Positions 56,073 to 64,000 of a stretch of DNA of 64,000 nucleotides are shown here, in pieces. The position numbers and the translations under genes are program-made. Every line of letters starts with the position of its first letter. The stretch's first letter is position 1. The notes under the pieces were generated by a model that worked only from the letters and a program-made list of their open reading frames with translations, was not told the origin of the DNA and did not search any database. Source of the DNA: Bacteroidota bacterium (lineage in GTDB: Bacteria; Bacteroidota; Ignavibacteria; UBA10030); the NCBI GenBank assembly GCA_026416125.1, contig JAOAFT010000007.1:42291-106290 (forward strand). The letters run 5' to 3'.

Positions 56073-57866
56073 ATGCCTGAAATAGATATAACTGATAAAA
56101 TCGGGTATACACTCCTAAAGAAAGGTATCATCGATTTTGAAACACTCGAAAAGTCTCTTCGCTTAAAAGATTCTGAAGAGAATAAAAAGAACCGGAAGAA
56201 CCTAGGTCAGATTCTTGTAAGCGAGTTTGGAGCTGACCATGATGCGGTATTCCGTGAGGTAGCAAATCTCTATGCATTTCGTGAGATAAACCTCGCTGAT
56301 GAAAAAATTGACGATGCAAGAATTAATTTTATTAAACGTCTGGTTGATCAATTGACTGATCAACAACGGGAGATGATGCTCCAATCGAAAGTCTTACCTT
56401 TGAAGTTTGATGAGCGTCAACCAGATAAGCTTATTATTATCGCGGCTGATCCGACGGATAAAAATTTACCCATTGTAGCACGAAGTTTTAACGTTAAGAA
56501 GTATGAAATCTGCTACGTACGACTCAAGGATTTACAAAATCTTATTGAGCGTGTAGCTCCAGCTCAGAATGAATTCCTCAAGATGCTTGAGGAAAACAAG
56601 ATTACAGTAGAAGATACTGCTGTTGGAGAGGAAGAAGCCCTCGACGAAGAAGCACTTGAAGCTGAAATTAGTAAAAGTGCCCTTGTGAATCTCTTTGAGG
56701 GGTGTCTTGTGGAGGCTGTTCGTCGGGGAGCAAGCGATATTCACGTTGTACCAGCAGAAGGGAACAAAACAAACTTCCTCTTTCGAATTGATGGAAATTT
56801 ACAGCTCTGGCATTGCCAGGAAAATACGATGCCAGAAGCTGTAATGGCCGTTATCAAGGATCGTACTAAGAATGTCGATCGGTTTGAGAGAGAGATGTCG
56901 CAGGATGGTTTTATCCAACGTGTTATCGATGGACATCATATCCGATTCCGTGTTTCTATTATGCCAATCGTTACAACAGAATTCAGGCATAAGTTCGAAA
57001 GTATTGTAATTCGTGTACTTGACGATCGAAAAGTTATTACAGATCTCGAGAAGTTAGGGTTGCAGGGACCTGCCAGAACATACTTTTATAAAGCAATTAA
57101 CAAACCACAAGGGATTATTATTTTAACAGGACCCACCGGATCAGGAAAGTCTACAACCTTGATTGCTGCACTGTACCAAGTAATAGATCCAACAGTGAAC
57201 GTACTGACGATAGAAGATCCAGTAGAGTACATTATAAAGGGGGCCAGACAGTTAAAAGTTGGCCCCAAAATGGGATTTGAAGAAGCAATTCGCGGTATAC
57301 TCCGCCATGATCCTGATATCGTTCTTGTAGGTGAAATGCGTGATAAGGTAACGGCAGAAACTGCTATTAAGCTTGCAAATACAGGACACCTCGTTTTTTC
57401 TACGCTTCATACTAATGACGCACCAAGCGCGATTGCACGTCTCTACAAAATGGGAATTGAGCCATTCTTAATTGCCTATGCAATTAATATTATTGTAGCA
57501 CAACGGTTAATACGAACACTTTGTAATAATTGTAAGCAACCAATGGACGATGACGAGAAAGCTTCACTCTTGAAGTTTGGGTTTACAGAGCATGAAATTG
57601 CAACACATACTTTTTATAAGGCTGTTGGGTGTGAAAAGTGTAATGGTGGATACAAAGGTCGGGCAGCAATCCATGAAGCTCTCTACTTTACGAAAGCTAT
57701 TCGGGATATTATATTGAATTCTGGTGATAAAGTTGATGAGAGCGCAATACGTGAACAAGCAATTAAGGATGGAATGTGGTCTCTACGGCGTTCGGGTATG
57801 GAACGAATGAAAGAAGGAGTTACAACAATTGAAGAGGTTGTAGCAACAACTACGGAAGAAGATTAA
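56073..57866 (+). CDS. Assembly ATPase, PilB/GspE type
   Basis: 597 residues. The MshEN-like N-terminal domain (about 1-165; YTLLKKGIIDFETLEKSLR, NLGQILVSEFG) is followed by the ATPase core. The Walker A GPTGSGKSTT is near 353-362, the Walker B DPDIVLVGEMRD near 412-423, and STLHTND closes the core. A zinc tetra-Cys site (LCNNCKQP ... GCEKCNGGY) is typical of PilB/GspE. AAAGGAGG precedes the ATG. It drives filament polymerisation with the upstream platform protein. Confidence 0.94.
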   Translation: MPEIDITDKIGYTLLKKGIIDFETLEKSLRLKDSEENKKNRKNLGQILVSEFGADHDAVFREVANLYAFREINLADEKIDDARINFIKRLVDQLTDQQREMMLQSKVLPLKFDERQPDKLIIIAADPTDKNLPIVARSFNVKKYEICYVRLKDLQNLIERVAPAQNEFLKMLEENKITVEDTAVGEEEALDEEALEAEISKSALVNLFEGCLVEAVRRGASDIHVVPAEGNKTNFLFRIDGNLQLWHCQENTMPEAVMAVIKDRTKNVDRFEREMSQDGFIQRVIDGHHIRFRVSIMPIVTTEFRHKFESIVIRVLDDRKVITDLEKLGLQGPARTYFYKAINKPQGIIILTGPTGSGKSTTLIAALYQVIDPTVNVLTIEDPVEYIIKGARQLKVGPKMGFEEAIRGILRHDPDIVLVGEMRDKVTAETAIKLANTGHLVFSTLHTNDAPSAIARLYKMGIEPFLIAYAINIIVAQRLIRTLCNNCKQPMDDDEKASLLKFGFTEHEIATHTFYKAVGCEKCNGGYKGRAAIHEALYFTKAIRDIILNSGDKVDESAIREQAIKDGMWSLRRSGMERMKEGVTTIEEVVATTTEED

Positions 57867-57878
57867 TTACAGAGCCAT

Positions 57879-57907
57879 TTGCTTTTTATAGATGTGTTCA
57901 TTATAAT
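57879..57907 (+). promoter_or_regulatory. Internal sigma-70-type promoter before the PilT-like gene
   Basis: TTGCTT at 57879-57884 and a perfect TATAAT at 57902-57907 with a 17-base spacer, 71 bases before the ATG. It could give extra transcription of the retraction ATPase and downstream genes. Confidence 0.45.
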
Positions 57908-57977
57908 AGTGCAGGTCTATGGGGAGGTAAAGTGGTATGGTAATAGAATGTCTAAACACACGAAAACATAAGTACTT

Positions 57978-59291
57978 ATGACTATCCAACAACCTTCCTC
58001 AACACAGAAGCCTGCTCTATCGATATCCACCCCAACAGTAGAGCTCCCACAGTTTGTTGTAGAAGGCCAGAGAGTACTCAAAGAGTTTGCAGCGCAAATT
58101 TCAAGTTCTGTTTTCGGTGTTGAGCGTCAGATGGTTATTAGTGATATGATTGCTCGCACTGATGAAACAGTAAAAGAAAAGCTTCATGCACTCCTGAATT
58201 TTTTCCTCAAACGGATGCTTACTGCACACGCATCAGATATAGACTTCGGTGGTTTTGGATCGCAAGGGATGATATGGTTTCGTATCTATGGCGTCAAGCG
58301 GCCAGATCCGCTTTTGGGGAAGTATACACTCGATGAAATGAATATTCTCATTCAGAGCATTCTTACTGATCGGCAACGGCTCTTCCTTTTTGAGAATAGG
58401 AATTTAGATTTTTCCCACATGCTGTATTTGGAAAACAATGAATTTCGTCGGTTTCGTGCAGATGCTTATTTCGATCTCGATCATCTTGCACTCAATATGC
58501 GAGCTATCAACAACGAAATTCGTCCATACAAGAGTTTAGAGCTCCATCCAAATGTTACACGTGCTCTAAGTCTCGCACATACGAAAGATGGTTTGTGTCT
58601 TGTTACTGGTATTACGGGCTCAGGGAAGAGTACGACACTTGACTCGATAATCGATGCAAATAACCATAGCTATGAAGGGCACATTGTTATTATCGCCTCC
58701 CCTGTAGAGTACGTCCATAAGTCTGATAAATGCATTATACGGCATCGTGAGGTAGGACGGGATGTTCTTTCATTCAAAGATGGTGCTGTGCAGGCACTCA
58801 GGCAAGATCCTGATATAATTATGATAGGTGAGCTCCGTGATCCCGATACGATTATGACTGCGTTGGAAATAACAGATTCAGGGCACAAAGTGTTTTCAAC
58901 CCTTCATACAGCATCGGCGGTCGAGAGTATTGATAGGATTATAGGAGAAGTACCACCAATTGAGCAGGAACGAGTACGAAATCGTCTCGCTGACACAATT
59001 CGATGTGTTATTTCTCAAAAGCTTGTTCCAAGTCTTGATGGAAAGCGTGTATTAGCGAAAGAAGTAATGCTTGCAACTCCAAGTGTTCGCGCTGCGATTA
59101 AGAACAATAATACGAGCGAAATTTACCAGATGATCAATGAAGGGATTGAGCAAGGAATGATCACTATGGAACAAGATTTGAGACGCTTATATCTCCAAAA
59201 AAAGATTTCGCTCGAGAATGCAATGAATTTTGCAAACAATAAACGTAGGCTTCAACAACTACTTCAAGTGTCAGGTGGAACTAGTGAATAA
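57978..59291 (+). CDS. Retraction ATPase, PilT type
   Basis: 437 residues, longer than the usual 340-380 because of about 60 extra N-terminal residues. Walker A is GITGSGKSTT (about 211-220), with Ile replacing the usual Pro. The Asp box is DPDIIMIGELRDPDT, and the His box STLHTASAVESIDRI. The C-terminal AIRNLIRE-type retraction motif is not obvious: the region reads AAIKNNNTSEI. It could therefore be a PilT or a PilU-like paralogue; the lack of a tetra-Cys zinc site separates it from PilB. It lies 112 bases after the PilB gene. Confidence 0.85.
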   Translation: MTIQQPSSTQKPALSISTPTVELPQFVVEGQRVLKEFAAQISSSVFGVERQMVISDMIARTDETVKEKLHALLNFFLKRMLTAHASDIDFGGFGSQGMIWFRIYGVKRPDPLLGKYTLDEMNILIQSILTDRQRLFLFENRNLDFSHMLYLENNEFRRFRADAYFDLDHLALNMRAINNEIRPYKSLELHPNVTRALSLAHTKDGLCLVTGITGSGKSTTLDSIIDANNHSYEGHIVIIASPVEYVHKSDKCIIRHREVGRDVLSFKDGAVQALRQDPDIIMIGELRDPDTIMTALEITDSGHKVFSTLHTASAVESIDRIIGEVPPIEQERVRNRLADTIRCVISQKLVPSLDGKRVLAKEVMLATPSVRAAIKNNNTSEIYQMINEGIEQGMITMEQDLRRLYLQKKISLENAMNFANNKRRLQQLLQVSGGTSE

Positions 59292-59328
59292 TTGATGTGT
59301 GTTGAATTAGCGGGAAGGATGGGAATCA

Positions 59329-60906
59329 ATGGCTAAAGGGAAGACCGCAGTAGCATTATTTGCAGATGGATTAGATTTAAAATTTGTTCGGCTTTCCCAA
59401 CGTAAAGGGAAAATAGTCCTCGATGATTTTAAATCTGTTACGTTAACAAAGAAGATAGAAGAAAAACTTGTTTTAACCGAAGAGGCTGTTATCGGTGACT
59501 TTACATCGGGCGAGTATAGCACGTCGTTAGAATCTATGGGGGTTGGTGAAGAGACAACGAACTCATCAATCCTACTGTCGCTACTTAATGAAATCGGATC
59601 TCCACGGAGTTACTCAATCTCATATGCATTAGCCGAACCAACAATTACCTACCATGAATTTGATAGTGACTTCGGGTTACAAGGTGAAAAGTTGCGGAAA
59701 CGAATTGCTGAAGAACTTAGCACTACGCGAGGCTCAGCTCCGCCAATAGATGGTATTGAAGTAATACCGACATCGACAGGTGGTATTTTAGCTGTTGTGC
59801 GCGAAGATGGTATGCAAATGTTTGAAGCGTTAAGTGAGCTCAAACCGTTTATGGGGGGGCGTATCCCAACAATTAAAATGGTCGCGAGTGCTGATATTGC
59901 CCTCATGGAACTTGTACGCTCGGAGTATGCGCCACAGGAAGAGGAAGTCACTGTTATTGTGTATGTCGGGCACGACTTTAGCAGACTTCTCTTCATGCAA
60001 GGTGAAGATTACTTGCACTTTGCACCAATCATCAGTGAAGGGTACGGTTCACCTAATATAGAAAATATTATATACAACCGTATTTTCCTTGAACAAGATA
60101 ACATTGCTTTGACGAGAATTGATCGTATTCTCCTCGCAGGAGAAGCGCACAAAGCAAACTTATATGAAGCTCTTTCACCGCAGTTTCCAAGTGCACTTGT
60201 TGAGTACATTAGAATACCGTCATTAGAACTGGGAAACTTCGAGGGTACAATTGGAGAAGCTCTTTCAGAGTATGCAATCCCTATTGTAACAGCATGGCAC
60301 GCGCTTCAACCAAACCATCCGAAGTTCTACAAGTTAAATCTTATTCCACAACAAATCATTGAGAGTCAGCGTGTTCTTGCACTAGCATGGCACGGGGTAC
60401 TTGTTGCACTTGCGATTATTGCGACAATAGTTTTCTTTTGGACGTCAATTTCGAAACGCCAACTGGAAATATCGAGAACGCAAGACGAAGTTCGGAGAGC
60501 TGAAGCACGGTTGGTTGAATTAGAAAATTTCAATGCTCGGAAGAATGCTCTTACTGCTGATATTTCTCGATACCGTGAAGCTGCAACAATCTACAACGAA
60601 ATAGCACCTGGTAGCGATCGCTGGAGTAGGGTTCTCCACTACCTAGCCAACAGTATTGAAGATATTAACTCAATTTGGTTATTAAGTTTGCAACCTGATC
60701 CGCGAATAAAGAACGCCATTCTTATAAAAGGTCGATCGCTCTACCGTTCGCGTATTCCGCGGATAACAAGTGCCTTTGAAAAAGCAACACTTCGAGAAGT
60801 GCGAACTATTACTATCCGAAATAAAGTGTTGTACGAATTTGAGATTGTAATTGAAAAGGTTGATAAATACGACATTCCTGAGATTGATTACAAAGGACCA
60901 AGGTAA
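59329..60906 (+). CDS. PilM-PilN fusion (actin-like plus inner-membrane pilus protein)
   Basis: 525 residues. The N-terminal half (about 5-330) is a PilM/GspL-like actin-fold region (TAVALFADGLDLKFVRLS, VTVIVYVGHDFSRLLFMQG). The junction FYKLNLIPQQ is the PilN N-terminal motif that binds PilM in classical systems. One membrane helix (about 354-373), a coiled coil and a PilN-type periplasmic domain follow. Normally these are two proteins; here one continuous frame covers both. No internal stop or restart is visible at the junction. Confidence 0.8.
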   Translation: MAKGKTAVALFADGLDLKFVRLSQRKGKIVLDDFKSVTLTKKIEEKLVLTEEAVIGDFTSGEYSTSLESMGVGEETTNSSILLSLLNEIGSPRSYSISYALAEPTITYHEFDSDFGLQGEKLRKRIAEELSTTRGSAPPIDGIEVIPTSTGGILAVVREDGMQMFEALSELKPFMGGRIPTIKMVASADIALMELVRSEYAPQEEEVTVIVYVGHDFSRLLFMQGEDYLHFAPIISEGYGSPNIENIIYNRIFLEQDNIALTRIDRILLAGEAHKANLYEALSPQFPSALVEYIRIPSLELGNFEGTIGEALSEYAIPIVTAWHALQPNHPKFYKLNLIPQQIIESQRVLALAWHGVLVALAIIATIVFFWTSISKRQLEISRTQDEVRRAEARLVELENFNARKNALTADISRYREAATIYNEIAPGSDRWSRVLHYLANSIEDINSIWLLSLQPDPRIKNAILIKGRSLYRSRIPRITSAFEKATLREVRTITIRNKVLYEFEIVIEKVDKYDIPEIDYKGPR

Positions 60907-60914
60907 GGACCACC

Positions 60915-61805
60915 ATGACATTCAAAGTTAAAAACACCATTTATCTGGCGATTGTCTTGGCAGTTTTCCTCATTGTAGGGTCTGTGATTCACTACATTTG
61001 GCAACCAAGACAATTGCGAGCACTCCAAAAGAAGCAGCGCCAGATTGAACGCCAGCTTCAAGACCTGCCTGCACTTATTGAAGAAGTTCAGCGGTTAACT
61101 GAAGAGTTCCAAGATGTCAAACGGCGTTACGATTCAAGGAGTAAAGAGATACCACTATCCGATGTTTCCTCGCAAACATACGAGTATATGAGTCAGGGTC
61201 TTGAAGAAGGTGGTGTTGTAAAATTCGATATGCGGTTCATGGGAACCGATAATCGAGACAAATGGGGGTTCAATGCGTACTCTATTACGCAAGGTGAAGC
61301 GAACTTTGAGAATCTATTTAAGTTCATTTATTTTCTCGAAAATGGAATACGATTGTATAAAATTGCCTCGATAGACATAAGCATTCGTGAAATAGTGGAT
61401 GAAGAAACAAAAGAATCGAAAGAGTATGTCGCGTTTACTATGGAGCTTCATGCGTATTACTCATCTATCCCTGAGCTTAGTACATCACTTGCAGCGAAAC
61501 AACTCACGTCCATACCGAGCGTACCAGACCCGTTCAAGCCATTAGTTACCGAAGTCATTGCAACGCAACCACCAGAGGGAGAAATCAATGCTGACCTTGT
61601 AGAGGTTAAAGCGATATTACCCGGCAAAGCGTTTATTCTCTATGGAGGTGAGATGGTGGTCCTCCACGTTGGCGATAAGGTGTGGCGTGGTTCTGTGACA
61701 GCAATCGATCCGCAAACAAGTACAATTGAGTTTGTTATCAACGAAGGCGGTGTTACGAGGAAGATTGAAAAACGAATAAAATACGAAAAGTATCGAACGA
61801 GGTAA
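60915..61805 (+). CDS. PilO-like (with PilP-like C-terminus) alignment-complex protein
   Basis: 296 residues. A membrane helix (about 9-28) and a coiled coil (LRALQKKQRQIERQLQDLP) lead to a PilO-like periplasmic fold (VVKFDMRFMG ... FENLFKFIYFLENG). The C-terminal part (about 215-296; AFILYGGEMVVLHVGDKVW, RGSVTAIDPQTSTIEFV) looks like a PilP/GspC homology domain. It joins the inner-membrane complex to the secretin. It starts 8 bases after the PilM-N gene and ends 4 bases before the secretin gene. Confidence 0.75.
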   Translation: MTFKVKNTIYLAIVLAVFLIVGSVIHYIWQPRQLRALQKKQRQIERQLQDLPALIEEVQRLTEEFQDVKRRYDSRSKEIPLSDVSSQTYEYMSQGLEEGGVVKFDMRFMGTDNRDKWGFNAYSITQGEANFENLFKFIYFLENGIRLYKIASIDISIREIVDEETKESKEYVAFTMELHAYYSSIPELSTSLAAKQLTSIPSVPDPFKPLVTEVIATQPPEGEINADLVEVKAILPGKAFILYGGEMVVLHVGDKVWRGSVTAIDPQTSTIEFVINEGGVTRKIEKRIKYEKYRTR

Positions 61806-61809
61806 GAGT

Positions 61810-63102
61810 ATGAACAAAATACTTTTTCTTTGGTTACTCTTGTGGGTAATTGTATTTTCTAATGGAGGTTATTCTCAAAGCGAACGTGCAGTTCGGCGAG
61901 CTGCCCAAACCGGAAAAGCAGGAATCTCGAAAGAAGAGATCGTTTCAATGAAAGCTGATGTACCATATGCACAAGCAATTCAAATGCTTGGAGAAATGGC
62001 ACGGAAGCTTGAGGATAGAATTCTTATTGATCGCTCACCAATGAGGGAAAATGCTAAACCAATTGGGCTTAACATAGAAGCAATGTACTGGAAAGACGCT
62101 CTTGAGCTTATTTTGCGTTCTAACCAACTGTGGTACAATGATTACCCTGAGTACATTGAAATTCTTGCTGTAGAAGAACTTTTAAAGCAACAACAAGCTG
62201 AACAACCAATTAAAAGTGCGAGGATTGAAGAACAAAAGCCTCAACTTGCTCCAGCGGTAACAGGCATCCCTGATACAATGGGACGATATATCGCTAGTCA
62301 ACGCGAAATAACTATCTCCTCGATTTTCTTCCAACTCGATCGGACAAGGCTTGCAGAGAAAGGAGTGAGCTTTAGTATTTTTCGTGGAAAAAATTTAAAC
62401 TTGGGAGTAGAATTTGCTGGTGCTGGTGAAGTTATCAAGCCGATTTTTACTGTTGGTGCATCACCACGAGGGAGCAAGATGGTTGTTGATATCGATGCAG
62501 CATTGGCGATGATGGAGGGTGAGAATTTAGGTGAAGTTATCTCACGTCCAGAAATTACTGTTCGTGCAGGGAATACTGGTCGAATTCAAATTGGAACAGA
62601 CTTTTCCGTAAAAGAAAAAGACTTTGCCGGAAACACAGTTGAACGGTTTTACCCAAGTGGGACAATTCTCACAGTAACACCGAAGATTCTCAAAGTAAAC
62701 GACGTGGAATTTATTGACTTAAATTATACGATAGAGCGTAGTACTGTTACAACTGGGGCTACGAGTACACTACTCGATAAGACCCAAGCATCAGGAACAC
62801 TTTCGCTCCTCAATGGAGAGGAGAGTTATGTTGGTGGATTGTACACAAACGAAGAAGTAATTATACGAACAGGTGTACCATTCTTAAAAGATCTTCCATG
62901 GTGGTTCTTTGGACTTCGCTATATTTTTGGGTACGATAAGAAACAGACAATCCGAAAAGAGTTAATTGTTCTTCTCAGAGCCAAGTTTCTCCCATTGGTT
63001 GAAGAACGAGCAGCAATGGTCGAAGAAGAAAAGAAAAACATTATACAAGAAAAACTTCAAGAGTCAACTAAGGAAATTAAGGGTAAAACAACTGTAAAAT
63101 AA
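61810..63102 (+). CDS. Short secretin (PilQ/GspD type)
   Basis: 430 residues, much shorter than PilQ or GspD (usually 600-750). A signal peptide (about 1-22) is followed by a single secretin N-terminal (N0/STN-like) domain, about 50-125 (WKDALELILRSNQLWY). A Gln-rich linker then leads to the secretin core, about 165-400 (EVISRPEITVRAGNTGRIQIG, GSPEET-like loops, then GVPFLKDLPWWFFG near 356-369). The lack of N1-N3 modules is notable. It forms the outer-membrane gate of the system. Confidence 0.87.
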   Translation: MNKILFLWLLLWVIVFSNGGYSQSERAVRRAAQTGKAGISKEEIVSMKADVPYAQAIQMLGEMARKLEDRILIDRSPMRENAKPIGLNIEAMYWKDALELILRSNQLWYNDYPEYIEILAVEELLKQQQAEQPIKSARIEEQKPQLAPAVTGIPDTMGRYIASQREITISSIFFQLDRTRLAEKGVSFSIFRGKNLNLGVEFAGAGEVIKPIFTVGASPRGSKMVVDIDAALAMMEGENLGEVISRPEITVRAGNTGRIQIGTDFSVKEKDFAGNTVERFYPSGTILTVTPKILKVNDVEFIDLNYTIERSTVTTGATSTLLDKTQASGTLSLLNGEESYVGGLYTNEEVIIRTGVPFLKDLPWWFFGLRYIFGYDKKQTIRKELIVLLRAKFLPLVEERAAMVEEEKKNIIQEKLQESTKEIKGKTTVK

Positions 63103-63153
63103 TGTATCTTACCCACCGAATGTTCGAATACTAATAAATAGGGAGTTTTTCCT

Positions 63154-63981
63154 ATGAAACGCTATGTCTCAGTTATTACAGGCATTATAACAGTAATCGT
63201 AATAGTATTCTTTGCTTGCGAGGAGAGTCCAGTTGAATCTACTAAAGAACCTCAGACCTCTGTAATCAGCGGGTATGTACGAGATAGTATCAATCAACCA
63301 ATTTTTGGTGCAATTGTTGTTGATAATGGTCAAGCTGGACTTACTGACACAACCGATCAAACAGGAGCGTATAAATTTGAATACAAGCTGCAAAATGAGT
63401 ATAAAACTAAAATTACCGTCTATGCAGCGGGATACCACCGAGATACGGCAGAAGTAACACTCCCTGTTGGGGGGACAGTTACAAAAAACTTTCAACTACG
63501 TCGGGATTGGAGTCAAGTGGTACCGCTTGGATCTCCAAAACCACCAGCCAATATTAAGTTACTCTCTGTGTCTGATAGAAATATTGCAATCCGGGGCACT
63601 GGAATGAAAGACTACTCTACATTACAATTTCAAATTACAGACTCGAGTGGTATTCCTCTTACCGGTACAAACAAAGCTGTTGTTCGGTTTTCTTTATTGA
63701 GTGGCCCCAAGGGGGGTGAATATATCAGTCCAGATTCAGTTGAAACGGATATTAATGGTATAGTTACTACTACAGTATGGAGTGGAACAAAGGCTGGTCT
63801 TGTTCAGGTAAACGCAACAACGCGCAATGGACTTGTAAAGGCGATGCCAGTAACAATAACAATAACAGGTGGATATCCCGATGCTCAGCGTTTTTCGATG
63901 ACAGCTAGTCAGTACAACGTTGCTGGACAACTCTGGGATAACTTGACAATTCCAATTACAGTTATAGTAGGAGATCGATAT
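63154..63981 (+). CDS. Lipoprotein with carboxypeptidase-regulatory-like and Ig-like (Big_1) domains, truncated at contig end
   Basis: 276 codons before the adapter. The signal ends in the lipobox FFAC. A carboxypeptidase-regulatory-like domain follows (ISGYVRDSINQPIFGAIVV, about 38-115), then a Big_1/invasin-like Ig domain (LQFQITDSSGIPLTGTN, TDINGIVTTTVWSGTKAG, about 150-235). The frame would run on into adapter bases, so the real C-terminus is missing. A surface or adhesin-like role beside the pilus operon is possible but not shown. Confidence 0.7.
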
Positions 63982-64000
63982 CTGTCTCTTATACACATCT
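63982..64000. other. Nextera transposase adapter (mosaic end) at the contig edge
   Basis: The last 19 bases, CTGTCTCTTATACACATCT, are the reverse complement of the Tn5/Nextera mosaic end AGATGTGTATAAGAGACAG. They are library-preparation sequence, not genome sequence, and should be trimmed. Confidence 0.97.

Noticed and set aside
1..64000. CRISPR arrays, tRNA/rRNA genes, transposases, integrases, phage genes
   Set aside because: I looked for repeated spacers, cloverleaf-type intergenic sequence and DDE or recombinase motifs and saw none. The gaps are short and AT-rich.

Overview
The window suggests a Gram-negative bacterium of the FCB group, most likely the Chlorobiota/Ignavibacteria side of Bacteroidota. 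The evidence is two proteins ending in a QNYPNP-type sorting domain of the type IX secretion system (T9SS), a PorV-like outer-membrane protein, a TonB-dependent receptor with a carboxypeptidase-regulatory-like plug extension, a 31-residue AURKAIP1/COX24-type ribosomal protein, many lipoproteins, and an AT-rich base composition. Every gene I can support lies on the + strand. The last 19 bases match the Nextera transposase mosaic end, so the right edge is probably an assembly end from tagmented DNA and the last gene is cut there.

Layout. 0-34 kb is mostly housekeeping: a queuosine-precursor transporter, guaA, an ABC exporter pair, a TPR/periplasmic-binding fusion lipoprotein, radC, a multi-PAS hybrid histidine kinase, an RsmB-like methyltransferase, a TPR lipoprotein with a DUF58 protein, trxB, a short SppA protease, HU, the tiny ribosomal protein, YtxH and DUF948-like envelope proteins, and an EF-G-like GTPase with a terminator. 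A decayed M28 peptidase, a cupin, an MFS transporter and a secreted SMP-30-like protein follow. Then come gpmI, ybaB-recR, two related lipoproteins, pheA, ftsX, a TetR regulator, a penicillin-acylase-type hydrolase, a sirtuin and pyruvate kinase.

34.5-50.2 kb is the most distinctive part. A membrane-anchored sugar-type solute-binding protein with no ABC permease is translationally coupled to a two-TM histidine kinase and followed by an NtrC-type sigma-54 activator. Next is an SSS-family symporter whose upstream region carries a good sigma-54 promoter candidate and a dyad. Then come a TonB-dependent receptor, a large secreted protein, lipoproteins, a PorV-like protein and a CBM9-like protein with a T9SS tail, closed by a strong terminator. 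I read this as a sensor-regulator module controlling a solute (probably carbohydrate) capture and import system. That reading is inference.

50.4-54.5 kb is a four-gene cassette: an SGNH/TPR protein, a small SxtJ-like membrane protein, a NodU/CmcH-type carbamoyltransferase and a DUF5989 protein. From 54.6 kb a consensus sigma-70 promoter (TTGACA-17-TATAAT) precedes a type IV pilus / type II secretion-like operon: a GspF/PilC platform protein, PilB- and PilT-type ATPases, a PilM-PilN fusion, a PilO/PilP-like protein and a short secretin. A truncated Ig-like lipoprotein ends the window. No pilin or prepilin peptidase is visible before the cut. I saw no tRNA, rRNA, CRISPR array, insertion sequence or integrase.
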